A stretch of DNA of 8,219 nucleotides from Candidatus Poribacteria bacterium (GCA_014730235.1 WJIO01000126.1:1-8219), one strand, 5' to 3'. Numbered from the stretch's first letter, positions 1-7,249 are shown. The notes: a model not told the origin generated them from the sequence alone. Numbers and translations: made by a program.

Positions 1-601
1 CGTTAATTTCCTGGTCACCTCTGGGGAAAAATATCTTTTCTGCTTCACGGCTGTATACAGCGATAAAAACACATTGTGAAGGAAAACCTGAGGTTTCTGC
101 AATTTCCTGTACGGTTTTTCCGGCCACTTTGCTATCTTTGGGTATTATGACCATGAATATCTCCCCTTTCCCACCACCGATAGTCATTATCCTGCGGATA
201 GCTGGTTGTTCGATCTCCATCATCATCTCGTTTATCATCAGGTCTGTGACTCTAACAATTGAAGTAGCTCCGGCCAGTTTATATGCGCTTTCGTATGCAG
301 GATTTCTCATCCTGACTATTATCTGGGGTACATCAAAACTTTTGGCCAGGACAGCGCATGCCAGATTATCCACATCGTTGCCCATTGCGGATGTTAGGAC
401 ATCAGATTTTTCGATACCCGCTTCTTTCAGTGTGTCAATTTGGGAGGCGTTGCCGTGAATTGCCACAACGCCTGTTTGTGAGTATAAACGATCACAAACT
501 TCTTTATCCCGGTCAATAATAACAACATCATGTTTATTTTCTACCAGACTGCGGACAAGTTCCCCGCCGACCATACCCGCTCCAGCGACTATGATATACA
601 T
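1..601 (-). CDS. trkA: TrkA potassium uptake regulatory subunit (C-terminus beyond window)
   Basis: Cytoplasmic regulator that binds NAD(H) and gates the TrkH potassium channel. The first 200 residues are visible; the gene runs off the left edge. The N-terminus carries a Rossmann fold with GAGMVG at residues 7-12 (GxGxxG) and an acidic residue, D30, closing the second beta strand, the usual sign of NAD binding. The TrkA_N (RCK_N) domain covers about residues 1-120. From about residue 139 the sequence looks like the start of an RCK_C domain (GKGEIF, then a VAGKTVQEI region). Whether this is a single-unit protein of about 220 residues, as in KtrA, or a duplicated one as in E. coli TrkA cannot be seen. 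The ATG at 601 is preceded by GAGGAG (609-614) with 7 nt spacing, and lies 21 nt after the trkH stop, so the two are almost certainly co-transcribed. Family is clear; confidence is limited only by the truncation. Confidence 0.95.
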   Translation of the reverse strand, partial: MYIIVAGAGMVGGELVRSLVENKHDVVIIDRDKEVCDRLYSQTGVVAIHGNASQIDTLKEAGIEKSDVLTSAMGNDVDNLACAVLAKSFDVPQIIVRMRNPAYESAYKLAGATSIVRVTDLMINEMMMEIEQPAIRRIMTIGGGKGEIFMVIIPKDSKVAGKTVQEIAETSGFPSQCVFIAVYSREAEKIFFPRGDQEIN

Positions 602-622
602 TTCCTTACTCCTCAAAATTCA

Positions 623-2152
623 TTAAGTCCATGCTTTCCTGGAAAATAAAAGGAATACCGGGAGTATTTCAAGTCTACCGGCCAGCATGCCAAATATGTA
701 GATAATCTTTACAAATGGATTTATATTAATCATATCCTGCACAGATATATAACAAGGGCCAATATTTCCAAGGGCTGAAAACATACCGGAAAAAGATGCC
801 CAGGGGCTGTGATTTGACAATAGAGCTGTTATACCCCCACCTATCAATAAAAGTGCCATCCATGTAAAAAATAAGGCACCGACCCTGTGAGTTTCTTCAT
901 CCGGAACGATATGATTATCAACCACTAAATCTTTAGAAGCTCTTTCCGGAACCCTTAAATTACGAATCTCTCTATACATAAGCCGATTTAATATAGCGAC
1001 CCGAAGAACTTTTATACCTCCACCTGTAGAACCAACACAACCTCCGATAACCATCATAATCAGGAATAGCTGTTTAGAAAGTGCAGGAAAGAAGCTGTCA
1101 CCAATATCCCTTGTGCCAAATCCAGTGGTTGTCATTATGGAGACCACTTGGAAAAGGGTATGTCGAAAGGCTTTTTCAATTTCAGATAACTTTATACTCA
1201 TGGGATTATTTACAAGCTCAGTGAAAAAGCCGGTTTTTATAAAATGTTCCAGAAAGATAATTAACGTAAATATGCTGATAAAACCCCACCAGTATCGGAT
1301 TTCTATGTTATCCCATAAGGCCTTAAAATCCCTGGTAAGTATGCGGTAATGTATCAGAAAGTTAATCCCAGCCAGAAGCATCAAAAATATTATCGTATAC
1401 TCAATAAGGCGAAAATTGGCATGACCTGACTGATCATAATAAGCTATACTGCTGTCATAAGGTGAGAATCCTCCGCTGGATAGGGCCGTAAAGGTATGGC
1501 ATATGGAATCAAACAGAGACATACCTTCGATAACCAGGACGGTAATACCAAATAATGTAAACAGCCCGTATATTCCCCAGAGTATTTTCAGGGTGTTAAA
1601 CAACCCTGGGACGGGTCTACTGGATGATATTTTATGGCTTTCCGCTCCGAATATATGATGCGCTCCACCTCCCCGGAAAGTTATCATAAGAAAGAACGAG
1701 AGTATTCCAACTCCTCCGAACCACTGGGTAAGACTTCGCCAGAAAAGTATACTCCTGGGCATATAATCCAGGCCTGAGTATACGGTTATTCCGGTTGTGG
1801 TAAAACCGCTCATGGCTTCGAAATAAGCGTTTATATAGCTGGAATTAATCCCGATAACAAAAGGCACAGCACCCAGGGCAGAAACAAGGATCCATCCCAG
1901 ACTGCATATAAGCATGGAGCCGGCCATACTGATGCTTTTATCAGACTTAAGGGTTTTATTCAGAACGATGCCAAGAGAAGCCGATAAAAAAGCGGGGATA
2001 AAAAAGGCTGCTAGAGTTTCCCAACCATCTCCTCTTTGTCCCCAGTATATTATTACCATTATTATGGGGATTAAAAGTATAACTGTAAACGTCTGCAGGA
2101 GATAACCCAGGAGAAAGAATATACATTTAATCCTTTTAAATCTATTTCTCAT
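623..2152 (-). CDS. trkH: TrkH/KtrB-family potassium uptake channel subunit
   Basis: Integral membrane K+ translocating subunit of a Trk/Ktr system, 509 residues, close to the usual TrkH length. Four M1-P-M2 repeats are visible through their selectivity-filter loops: TTTGIT (118-123), SSGGFS (225-230), TTTGFG (341-346) and GNIGP (462-466), each with the filter glycine. The family-typical stretches GGCVGSTGGGIK (370-381, middle of the third M2 helix) and AGRLEILPVF (491-500, C-terminal) are both present. Many hydrophobic helices start from residue 9 onward. The ATG at 2152 lies inside the end of the upstream 2H-type gene (11-nt overlap), and AGGA sits 6 nt before it. trkA follows 21 nt downstream, so channel and regulator are made together. 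No filter residue is missing, so it should be functional. Whether it behaves as TrkH or KtrB (for example Na+ dependence) cannot be decided from sequence. Confidence 0.97.
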   Translation of the reverse strand: MRNRFKRIKCIFFLLGYLLQTFTVILLIPIIMVIIYWGQRGDGWETLAAFFIPAFLSASLGIVLNKTLKSDKSISMAGSMLICSLGWILVSALGAVPFVIGINSSYINAYFEAMSGFTTTGITVYSGLDYMPRSILFWRSLTQWFGGVGILSFFLMITFRGGGAHHIFGAESHKISSSRPVPGLFNTLKILWGIYGLFTLFGITVLVIEGMSLFDSICHTFTALSSGGFSPYDSSIAYYDQSGHANFRLIEYTIIFLMLLAGINFLIHYRILTRDFKALWDNIEIRYWWGFISIFTLIIFLEHFIKTGFFTELVNNPMSIKLSEIEKAFRHTLFQVVSIMTTTGFGTRDIGDSFFPALSKQLFLIMMVIGGCVGSTGGGIKVLRVAILNRLMYREIRNLRVPERASKDLVVDNHIVPDEETHRVGALFFTWMALLLIGGGITALLSNHSPWASFSGMFSALGNIGPCYISVQDMININPFVKIIYIFGMLAGRLEILPVFLLFSRKAWT

Positions 2153-2924
2153 CTGATTTCCTAAAGGAAGTTACCATATTGCTGAAGGCGTAAATACTAA
2201 TACTGGTGAATTCTATTTGCAGATTTTTTGTATATTTTAAAAATATGCTATTCCATAAATCAATACTTGGCGTGGATAGTTCGGCATGTTCATCATTGGC
2301 ATAATATCCCAGTGTTACATGAGGAACATAAGGGAAATTCGACGAAAGGTCGATTCCATATTTGTCACCAAATATTCTGGATAATCTTGCTCTGTTTGCT
2401 TTAATCCATTCAAGCACCTGATTTGATTTATCATCAAAAGTTTGAAGAGTGGCAACAAGCGCTTTATTGTTCCATTTTTCCAGCTTATGAAATTTCAGTA
2501 ATAAAGACCAATCCCTGTCACTTATTAATGCTGATTCCTGTATTAAATCAATGAAATCAACCTTTTCAAGCATACATTCGGGAAGCTCATCCAGAAATTT
2601 AGAAAATAAATCCTTGTCTCTATTTAATTGATCTATGTTGCTATCATTTACACCATCCCACGTCGTTACATGATATGAATATGAAGGCAGTAAGCAAAGC
2701 AGATAAGTATTAAGCATAATGTCTCTTCCAATTGCTTTTAGAGCTTCTTCAAAAGCTTTATAAAGCCGGAGTTCCGGATCTGTATCAACGCAGCAGTTAA
2801 GTCTGAAAAGATTTTGTTCCATTGCAACATTAACACCGGGATTATCAAAAAGCAATGAAAATCCCCTGAAGGATGCCCACCGAGGCTTAAAACCTGTTAT
2901 TTTATCATTTGTTATAGTAATCAT
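2142..2924 (-). CDS. 2H phosphoesterase-like protein, function unknown
   Basis: 260-residue soluble protein with no signal peptide or membrane helix. It shows two H-x-T motifs, HVTTW at 85-89 and HVTLG at 202-206, the second preceded by a Pro (YVPHVTLGYY). Two such motifs about 115 residues apart are the hallmark of the 2H phosphoesterase superfamily (LigT/2'-5' RNA ligase, cyclic phosphodiesterases, DUF1868-like proteins), where the paired histidines act on 2',3'-cyclic or 2'-5' phosphodiester bonds. I cannot place it in a named subfamily. The region between the motifs (about 95-180) is charged and helical-looking and longer than in LigT. The ATG at 2924 is 9 nt after the GNAT stop and has no obvious Shine-Dalgarno; an in-frame stop lies just upstream, so translation probably depends on coupling. 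Its 3' end overlaps trkH by 11 nt. Superfamily assignment rests on the motif pair; substrate is unknown. Confidence 0.75.
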   Translation of the reverse strand: MITITNDKITGFKPRWASFRGFSLLFDNPGVNVAMEQNLFRLNCCVDTDPELRLYKAFEEALKAIGRDIMLNTYLLCLLPSYSYHVTTWDGVNDSNIDQLNRDKDLFSKFLDELPECMLEKVDFIDLIQESALISDRDWSLLLKFHKLEKWNNKALVATLQTFDDKSNQVLEWIKANRARLSRIFGDKYGIDLSSNFPYVPHVTLGYYANDEHAELSTPSIDLWNSIFLKYTKNLQIEFTSISIYAFSNMVTSFRKSDEK

Positions 2925-2933
2925 CGGTATTAT

Positions 2934-3476
2934 TCAGCTTGTAATATTTTCTCCATCCGAACCCAGTTTTTCAAATATATTTTTCCATCGCTGCCTATGT
3001 CCATTATCCAGATAGACCGGCTTAAAACCCAGATTCAGATAGGTCTTTATAGCCGGAAGACGGAAATCATCTGTAGATAACCGGACAAATTTGAAACCAT
3101 TATACCTAAAAAAATGCAGCACGCATAGGGATAAAACGTATCCAAGCCTTTTCCCCCGGTGTTCTGGTATAACACCCACCATATGCAGGCTACCCGATTC
3201 TTTCTCATCCGGCGAATCCGTCCAGGCACATGTTGTACCTACCGGTTTGTCTTCGTATAAGGCAAAGAAAAGCCCATCGGGTCGAAACTGCGGCTTTCCT
3301 GTCAGTTCTTTTCGGCATCTGTCCGCATCCCATCCGCCTCCAAAGGTTTTTGATATAATATCCGCCCAGGCTGCTTCATCACCTTTCCTGTATGTTCTGA
3401 TCTTATAACCCTGGGGAACAATCAGCTTACCGAGATTGTCCAGGTTTGGTCTGACCATACGAAGTTGCTGGGGCAT
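2934..3476 (-). CDS. GNAT-family N-acetyltransferase
   Basis: 180-residue cytoplasmic acetyl-CoA-dependent acyltransferase of the GNAT fold. The start at 3476 is preferred over an in-frame ATG at 3521: it has a very strong AGGAGGAG (3481-3488) just upstream, and its ATG comes 1 nt after the stop of the IorA-like gene, whereas the longer form would overlap that gene by 44 nt. The N-terminal part (IRTYRKGDEAAWADII, about 26-41) is the typical opening of the fold. Motif A is at 97-112 (HMVGVIPEHRGKRLG), the acetyl-CoA pyrophosphate loop; the fourth position of R-x-x-G-x-G is Arg instead of Gly, a variant that should be tolerated. Motif B-like AIKTYLNLGFKPVY follows at 142-155. The acceptor substrate cannot be told from sequence. 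It could be a small molecule linked to the upstream catabolic genes or a protein N-terminus or lysine. Confidence 0.88.
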   Translation of the reverse strand: MPQQLRMVRPNLDNLGKLIVPQGYKIRTYRKGDEAAWADIISKTFGGGWDADRCRKELTGKPQFRPDGLFFALYEDKPVGTTCAWTDSPDEKESGSLHMVGVIPEHRGKRLGYVLSLCVLHFFRYNGFKFVRLSTDDFRLPAIKTYLNLGFKPVYLDNGHRQRWKNIFEKLGSDGENITS

Positions 3477-3477
3477 A

Positions 3478-5085
3478 TTACTCCTCCTGAGCCAGCGGAC
3501 AAGGTTTGCGAACAACAACAATGGATGTTTCCTCTGAAGTTAGAGCTTTGTAAAAAGCCTTTCTGGTGACTTCTGTATCATCAGGATCGATTACTTCTAC
3601 AGATTCGATCCCCGACACCCGGGCAATGCTGGTAATATCAACGGTTTTAGTCTTACGTCCTCGGGCGTCTTTTCCTGTTCCAGGATGTGTCTGACGACCT
3701 GTGAGGGCGGTATAGGCGTTATCCAGAACCAGTATAAATATGTTTACCGGATTGTTTATGACATTCATCAAGCCATTTATCCCTGTATGAAAAAACGAAG
3801 AATCGCCGCAGACTGCGATAGGCTTAATCCCTGATCTTGATCTGGCCAGACCAGAGGCAATACCTATGGCTGAGCCCATAGAATATTTAATATCCAGCAT
3901 CTCAAAAGGCGGTGCGTTAAGCTTTACGCCGCATCCCGGTTCTGCTATTATAACTATTTCATCATCCATTTTTCCCATAACATCAGACAAGATCTCAAAC
4001 GCAGAGGTATAAGGACAATCATCGCAAAAGGTCTTGCTGGTTTCGCTGGATACTTCACCTTTGCCGGTATCTACATATATATGTCCTTTAAGGGCCGGGG
4101 ATATATTATCTTCTGTCAATTCCCCTTCTCTGGGCAAATGTCCGGACATTTTACCTAGAATTTTAATATCAACCTTCGCATCATGGGCAATGGTCTTGAT
4201 TTTTTCCTCAACATAAGGTTCGTTGTCTTCCAGTACAACTATCGTTTGCGACGCTTTCAGAAAATCAACTATCAATTCCCCGGGAAGGGGATTAGTGGTT
4301 CCCAGTTTTAGTATTGAAAGTTTATCTGAACCGGGTATATTCGTCAGTCTTGTGCAGGTATATCCTGCGGCTATTACTCCTATCCGGGAATCCCTGATAA
4401 CAGCTTTATTGAAAGGGGATTTATTGAAAAGCTGTGACATTTCATCCAGTTTCTTATGTAATTTTTTATGGTTTTCTATCACGTTAAACGTGGTGCTAAT
4501 CCAGCGGTTTTTTATACGTTGATAGCCTTTTGAGTCGTGCTTTTCGATTTTTTCCTGAAGTTTTACCATACCCTCTGCGGTGGAAAGACTCCTAATCTGC
4601 CGCACTACCACGATAGTCTCAAAACGCTCTGAAAGCTCAAAAGCAGCCAGCACCATGTCCCTTGCTTCCTGGGGTGAAGATGGCTCAAGGATAGGCAGTT
4701 CCATAAATTCCACCAGCTTTCGGGTGTCCTGTTCGTTCTGGGAAAGCCATGCGCCAGGATCATCTCCTAATAACACCACCAGTCCGGCATTAACTCCTGT
4801 TAGATTAGCTGTCATAACAGGATCAACGGTAATATTAAATCCCACACTTTTCAGGCATACCAAAGCCCGATCTCCGCCCAGAGAAGCACCCAGCGCCACT
4901 TCCAGAGCGACCTTCTCATTAACTGACCATTCAATATGCCGGTCTTCCTGATTTTTTTCCAGCTTTATTATATCAGGTATAATGGTTGTAATTGGTGAAC
5001 CGGGGTATCCTGAAATAGCTCTTGCATCGGCATCCAGTATTCCATATGCGATAGCTTCATTACCTGTCAGTTTTTTTTCTATCAT
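3478..5085 (-). CDS. IorA-like TPP-dependent 2-oxoacid enzyme lacking the ferredoxin domain
   Basis: 535-residue homologue of indolepyruvate:ferredoxin oxidoreductase alpha subunit, which oxidatively decarboxylates aryl-pyruvates using TPP, CoA and ferredoxin. The N-terminal POR domain has GYPGSPIT (26-33), EWSVNEKVALEVALGAS (52-68) and DDPGAWLSQNEQDTRK (108-123), all characteristic of IorA. A middle transketolase-C-like domain spans about 230-335. CDDCPY (354-359) corresponds to the family's C-x-x-C-P element. The TPP/Mg site is GDS (427-429) followed by N456, with TGRQTHPGTG at 462-471. IorA proteins usually continue for some 60-100 residues with two 4Fe-4S clusters; this one ends shortly after RKPCPL (527-531). 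The stop is followed directly by a good RBS for the next gene, so the end looks natural. No IorB partner is in the window. The start overlaps the dehydrogenase stop as ATGA (5082-5085), implying translational coupling. It may be a non-oxidative decarboxylase or may use a separate ferredoxin. Confidence 0.88.
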   Translation of the reverse strand: MIEKKLTGNEAIAYGILDADARAISGYPGSPITTIIPDIIKLEKNQEDRHIEWSVNEKVALEVALGASLGGDRALVCLKSVGFNITVDPVMTANLTGVNAGLVVLLGDDPGAWLSQNEQDTRKLVEFMELPILEPSSPQEARDMVLAAFELSERFETIVVVRQIRSLSTAEGMVKLQEKIEKHDSKGYQRIKNRWISTTFNVIENHKKLHKKLDEMSQLFNKSPFNKAVIRDSRIGVIAAGYTCTRLTNIPGSDKLSILKLGTTNPLPGELIVDFLKASQTIVVLEDNEPYVEEKIKTIAHDAKVDIKILGKMSGHLPREGELTEDNISPALKGHIYVDTGKGEVSSETSKTFCDDCPYTSAFEILSDVMGKMDDEIVIIAEPGCGVKLNAPPFEMLDIKYSMGSAIGIASGLARSRSGIKPIAVCGDSSFFHTGINGLMNVINNPVNIFILVLDNAYTALTGRQTHPGTGKDARGRKTKTVDITSIARVSGIESVEVIDPDDTEVTRKAFYKALTSEETSIVVVRKPCPLAQEE

Positions 5086-6200
5086 GGCTCTATCACCACC
5101 TTCAGCACTCCCGGTTTACCAAGTATATCCAGTGAATCATGCACTTTATCCAGAGGCATTCTGTGGGTAATCAGTTCATCCAGAGGCAGACTAAATTGAG
5201 ACAAAGCGGCAATGGCAGCTTTAAACTGTATCTGGGGATAAGCCCATGTGCCGATTATATCCATGTCCTTCTTGCATATGAGGTGGGGATTAATATCTAT
5301 GTCGCCGGGATCGGTATAATGACCAACCTCTATAACCTTACCACCCCGGGATACCATATCCAGACTTTCCTTAAATACCGAAGGAACACCGGCACATTCA
5401 AAAACTATCTCCGGACCCACACCGTCAGTTATATCCATCACTTCCTGTAGTCGCTCATCCGCTTTTCCATCGACTTTAATTGTATGAGTCGCGCCCATTT
5501 TCTCTGCCATTTTCAGTCTGGATTCGGAAAGGTCAGTGGCTACAATTTTCCCCGCACCGGTGGATCTTAAGACTGCGATAACAAGCAGACCTATAGGCCC
5601 TGATCCCAATACAGCCACAGTTTTACCTATGCCATAGCCTTCTCCGATATGGGGTATACCTGGGGAAAGTGCTTTTTCGACGGCTCTGGTAGCTACTGCC
5701 ATAGGTTCTGCCAATACACCAATATCTTTATCTAATACTGCATCCGGAAGCTTAAAAACCCATGATCTAGGATGTGTATAAATATATTCGGAAAAACCGC
5801 CGAAGAGATGAGGCGGCTCTTCGCAGTTTGTAAAACCATATACGGATCTGCCAGTGCATAAAGCTGTCCTGTGAGGTGTATTTATGCAGTTATAGCATTT
5901 CCCGCAGCTCTGGGAGCTTGGTACTAAGGCCAGCTTATCACCTTCTGCAAGAGTACCACCCATTACCGACATACACTCCTGGGCTTTTGCTCCCAGTTTT
6001 TCTATAGTTCCCACTATTTCATGACCAAGTATCACAGGAAAATTAAGCTTCGAATGGCCCAGATAAGCATGTTTATCGCTCCCGCATACACCTACAGAAT
6101 CCACCTTTAACAATATGGATTCTTTATCTATATGCGGTTTCGGAAACTGCTGCATTTCCAATATTCCCGGTTCCTTTAATACTACAGCATTAACCTGCAT
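5082..6200 (-). CDS. Zinc-dependent medium-chain alcohol/polyol dehydrogenase
   Basis: 372-residue cytoplasmic NAD(P)-dependent dehydrogenase of the zinc MDR family, which oxidises an alcohol to a ketone or aldehyde. Catalytic zinc ligands are visible as C39 (VCGSD), H60-E61 (GHE) and E165 (LAEPMA). The structural zinc lobe has C99, C102, C105 and C115; the last gap is 9 residues rather than the usual 7. The Rossmann motif is GSGPIG (199-204), and D223 (ATDLS) at the end of the second strand favours NAD over NADP. The insert around 118-137 (YGFTNCEEPPHLFGGFSEY) resembles the tyrosine- and glycine-rich segment of larger MDR polyol and terpene-alcohol dehydrogenases. The start at 6200 has AAAGGA (6208-6213) 7 nt upstream. 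It follows the FAH-fold gene by 29 nt and overlaps the IorA-like gene by 4 nt, so it probably supplies or uses the same metabolite. Exact substrate is not predictable. Confidence 0.93.
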   Translation of the reverse strand: MQVNAVVLKEPGILEMQQFPKPHIDKESILLKVDSVGVCGSDKHAYLGHSKLNFPVILGHEIVGTIEKLGAKAQECMSVMGGTLAEGDKLALVPSSQSCGKCYNCINTPHRTALCTGRSVYGFTNCEEPPHLFGGFSEYIYTHPRSWVFKLPDAVLDKDIGVLAEPMAVATRAVEKALSPGIPHIGEGYGIGKTVAVLGSGPIGLLVIAVLRSTGAGKIVATDLSESRLKMAEKMGATHTIKVDGKADERLQEVMDITDGVGPEIVFECAGVPSVFKESLDMVSRGGKVIEVGHYTDPGDIDINPHLICKKDMDIIGTWAYPQIQFKAAIAALSQFSLPLDELITHRMPLDKVHDSLDILGKPGVLKVVIEP

Positions 6201-6229
6201 ACAAAAATCCTTTCTGATTCCTAATTGGT

Positions 6230-7123
6230 TTAAACACCAAGCTTCTTAACCGGATTCTCCAAAATTCCTATATCTTCAATATCAATCTCTACAACATCCC
6301 CCGGTTCCAGGGCGTAGTCATTGGGGATCATAATTCCTGTGCCTGTGGTCATAACCGTTCCTACAAGAATTGGATTATCCCGGCATAGAAATTCCGTAAG
6401 TTCTTCAAATTTCCGTTTTATTGCCGATGAGCTTATATTCCCTGAGAATATGACTTCATCTTTTCTTATTATCCTACATTTTATATCAAGGTTGTAAGGA
6501 TCGGGAATTTCCGAAGCTGTAACCAATACAGGACCCAACGCACAGCAGCCATAAAAGACCTTTGACTGGGGCAGATACAGGGGATTTTCTCGTTCAATAT
6601 CCCATGCAGAAACATCATTACAGACAGTGTATCCCACAATTCCCTGTTTCCCGCCGATAACGTAGGCCATTTCCGGCTCTGCGGCTGTTAGTTCTGAATC
6701 TCTTCTTATGCAGATATAATCTTTGTTTCCCACACATCGGGAAGCTGTGGCTTTAAAGAATATCTCCGGTCGTTCGGCTGAATATACGTAATCATATATG
6801 CCTTTTTCGCCTGTATCTTCATCCCGCATTTCTGCACTTCGTTTATATGTAACTCCACATCCCCATACCTCCGGAGGATATATGGGCATCAAGAGGTGCG
6901 GTTTGGAATCATCAGATTTAGTATTCAATGATTCGTATGAATATTCGGCGTTTACAGTTAATCCGGCGGCAATTTCGTCAACACTTGTGTTTTCAGATGC
7001 GGCTTTCCTGATTATTTCCAGTGTTCCACACACTTCAGAAGTGGTTATGTCAGAAACATGATCACCTTCCATAATCCCTACTCTACTGCCAATTTCAGGT
7101 ATATAAAATTGCACAAGCTTCAT
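6230..7123 (-). CDS. Fumarylacetoacetase-fold protein, likely 2-keto-3-deoxy-acid dehydratase
   Basis: 297-residue FAH-superfamily enzyme, a metal-dependent class that hydrolyses, dehydrates or decarboxylates 2-oxoacids. A short N-terminal domain (1-80) precedes the catalytic FAH domain (about 85-295). Metal ligands expected from the family are E149 and E151 (AAEPEMAYV) and D170 (VCNDVSAWDIE). The run WGCGVTYKRSAEMR (87-100), then YVYSAERPEIFFKA (112-125) and ENPLYLPQSKVFYGCCALGP (179-198) match my memory of the AraD1 / 2-keto-3-deoxy-D-arabinonate dehydratase branch better than the acylpyruvase or HpaG branches. In that branch the product is a semialdehyde 2-oxoacid. The start at 7123 is supported by AAGGAG (7131-7136) with 7 nt spacing. 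It is the first gene of the cluster, with a strong promoter about 75 nt upstream. Superfamily is certain; the dehydratase assignment is an inference by motif resemblance. Confidence 0.9.
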   Translation of the reverse strand: MKLVQFYIPEIGSRVGIMEGDHVSDITTSEVCGTLEIIRKAASENTSVDEIAAGLTVNAEYSYESLNTKSDDSKPHLLMPIYPPEVWGCGVTYKRSAEMRDEDTGEKGIYDYVYSAERPEIFFKATASRCVGNKDYICIRRDSELTAAEPEMAYVIGGKQGIVGYTVCNDVSAWDIERENPLYLPQSKVFYGCCALGPVLVTASEIPDPYNLDIKCRIIRKDEVIFSGNISSSAIKRKFEELTEFLCRDNPILVGTVMTTGTGIMIPNDYALEPGDVVEIDIEDIGILENPVKKLGV

Positions 7124-7197
7124 ATTTTATCTCCTTGTATAATATTTATTGATTTAAGAATCCGGTTAATTTTTATGATGGTGGCAATATCAAGGTG
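7124..7197 (-). other. Probable 5' untranslated leader of the seven-gene cluster
   Basis: With the -10 box at 7198-7203, transcription should start near 7190-7192, giving a leader of about 68 nt before the ATG at 7123. The leader is A+T rich and contains the AAGGAG ribosome binding site at 7131-7136. I see no strong hairpin, terminator or known riboswitch core in it; the length is too short for most riboswitches. Confidence 0.5.
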
Positions 7198-7225
7198 ATT
7201 ATAACATGATTTATGTAAAAGTCAA
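7198..7225 (-). promoter_or_regulatory. Sigma-70/sigma-A promoter with extended -10 for the operon
   Basis: Read on the minus strand, TTGACT (7225-7220) is followed by a 16-nt spacer and a perfect TATAAT (7203-7198). The bases just before the -10 are TGT, giving an extended TGnTATAAT element. It points toward the FAH-fold gene, whose ATG is 74 nt downstream of the -10. It is the only strong promoter I see upstream of the cluster and probably drives all seven minus-strand genes. Confidence 0.85.
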
Positions 7226-7249
7226 CTTTGTTTTACCGAAGCATAAATC
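7208..7249. repeat. Imperfect inverted repeat over the -35 box, operator-like
   Basis: On the plus strand GATTTATGTAAAA (7208-7220) is mirrored by TTTTAC (7231-7236) plus CATAAATC (7242-7249), with a 5-nt interruption (CGAAG) in the second arm. The central loop 7221-7230 carries most of the -35 hexamer. A dyad in this position is typical of a repressor operator. It could also be chance in A+T-rich DNA, though the 8-bp outer and 6-bp inner arms are both perfect. No regulator gene is in the window. Confidence 0.5.

Noticed and set aside
129-458. Plus-strand 109-codon open frame
   Set aside because: Lies fully antisense to trkA, whose NAD-binding motif is clear; no RBS or family resemblance.
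3091-3408. Plus-strand 105-codon open frame
   Set aside because: Antisense to the GNAT gene, including its motif A; shadow frame.
3477-3521. Upstream start for the GNAT protein (195 residues)
   Set aside because: Would overlap the IorA-like gene by 44 nt and has no RBS; ATG 3476 follows AGGAGGAG.
4580-4951. Plus-strand 123-codon open frame, and similar ones at 4034-4216 and 4223-4522
   Set aside because: All antisense to the IorA-like gene with low-complexity Ser-rich translations.
5139-5450. Plus-strand 103-codon open frame
   Set aside because: Antisense to the dehydrogenase coding region; no recognisable protein.
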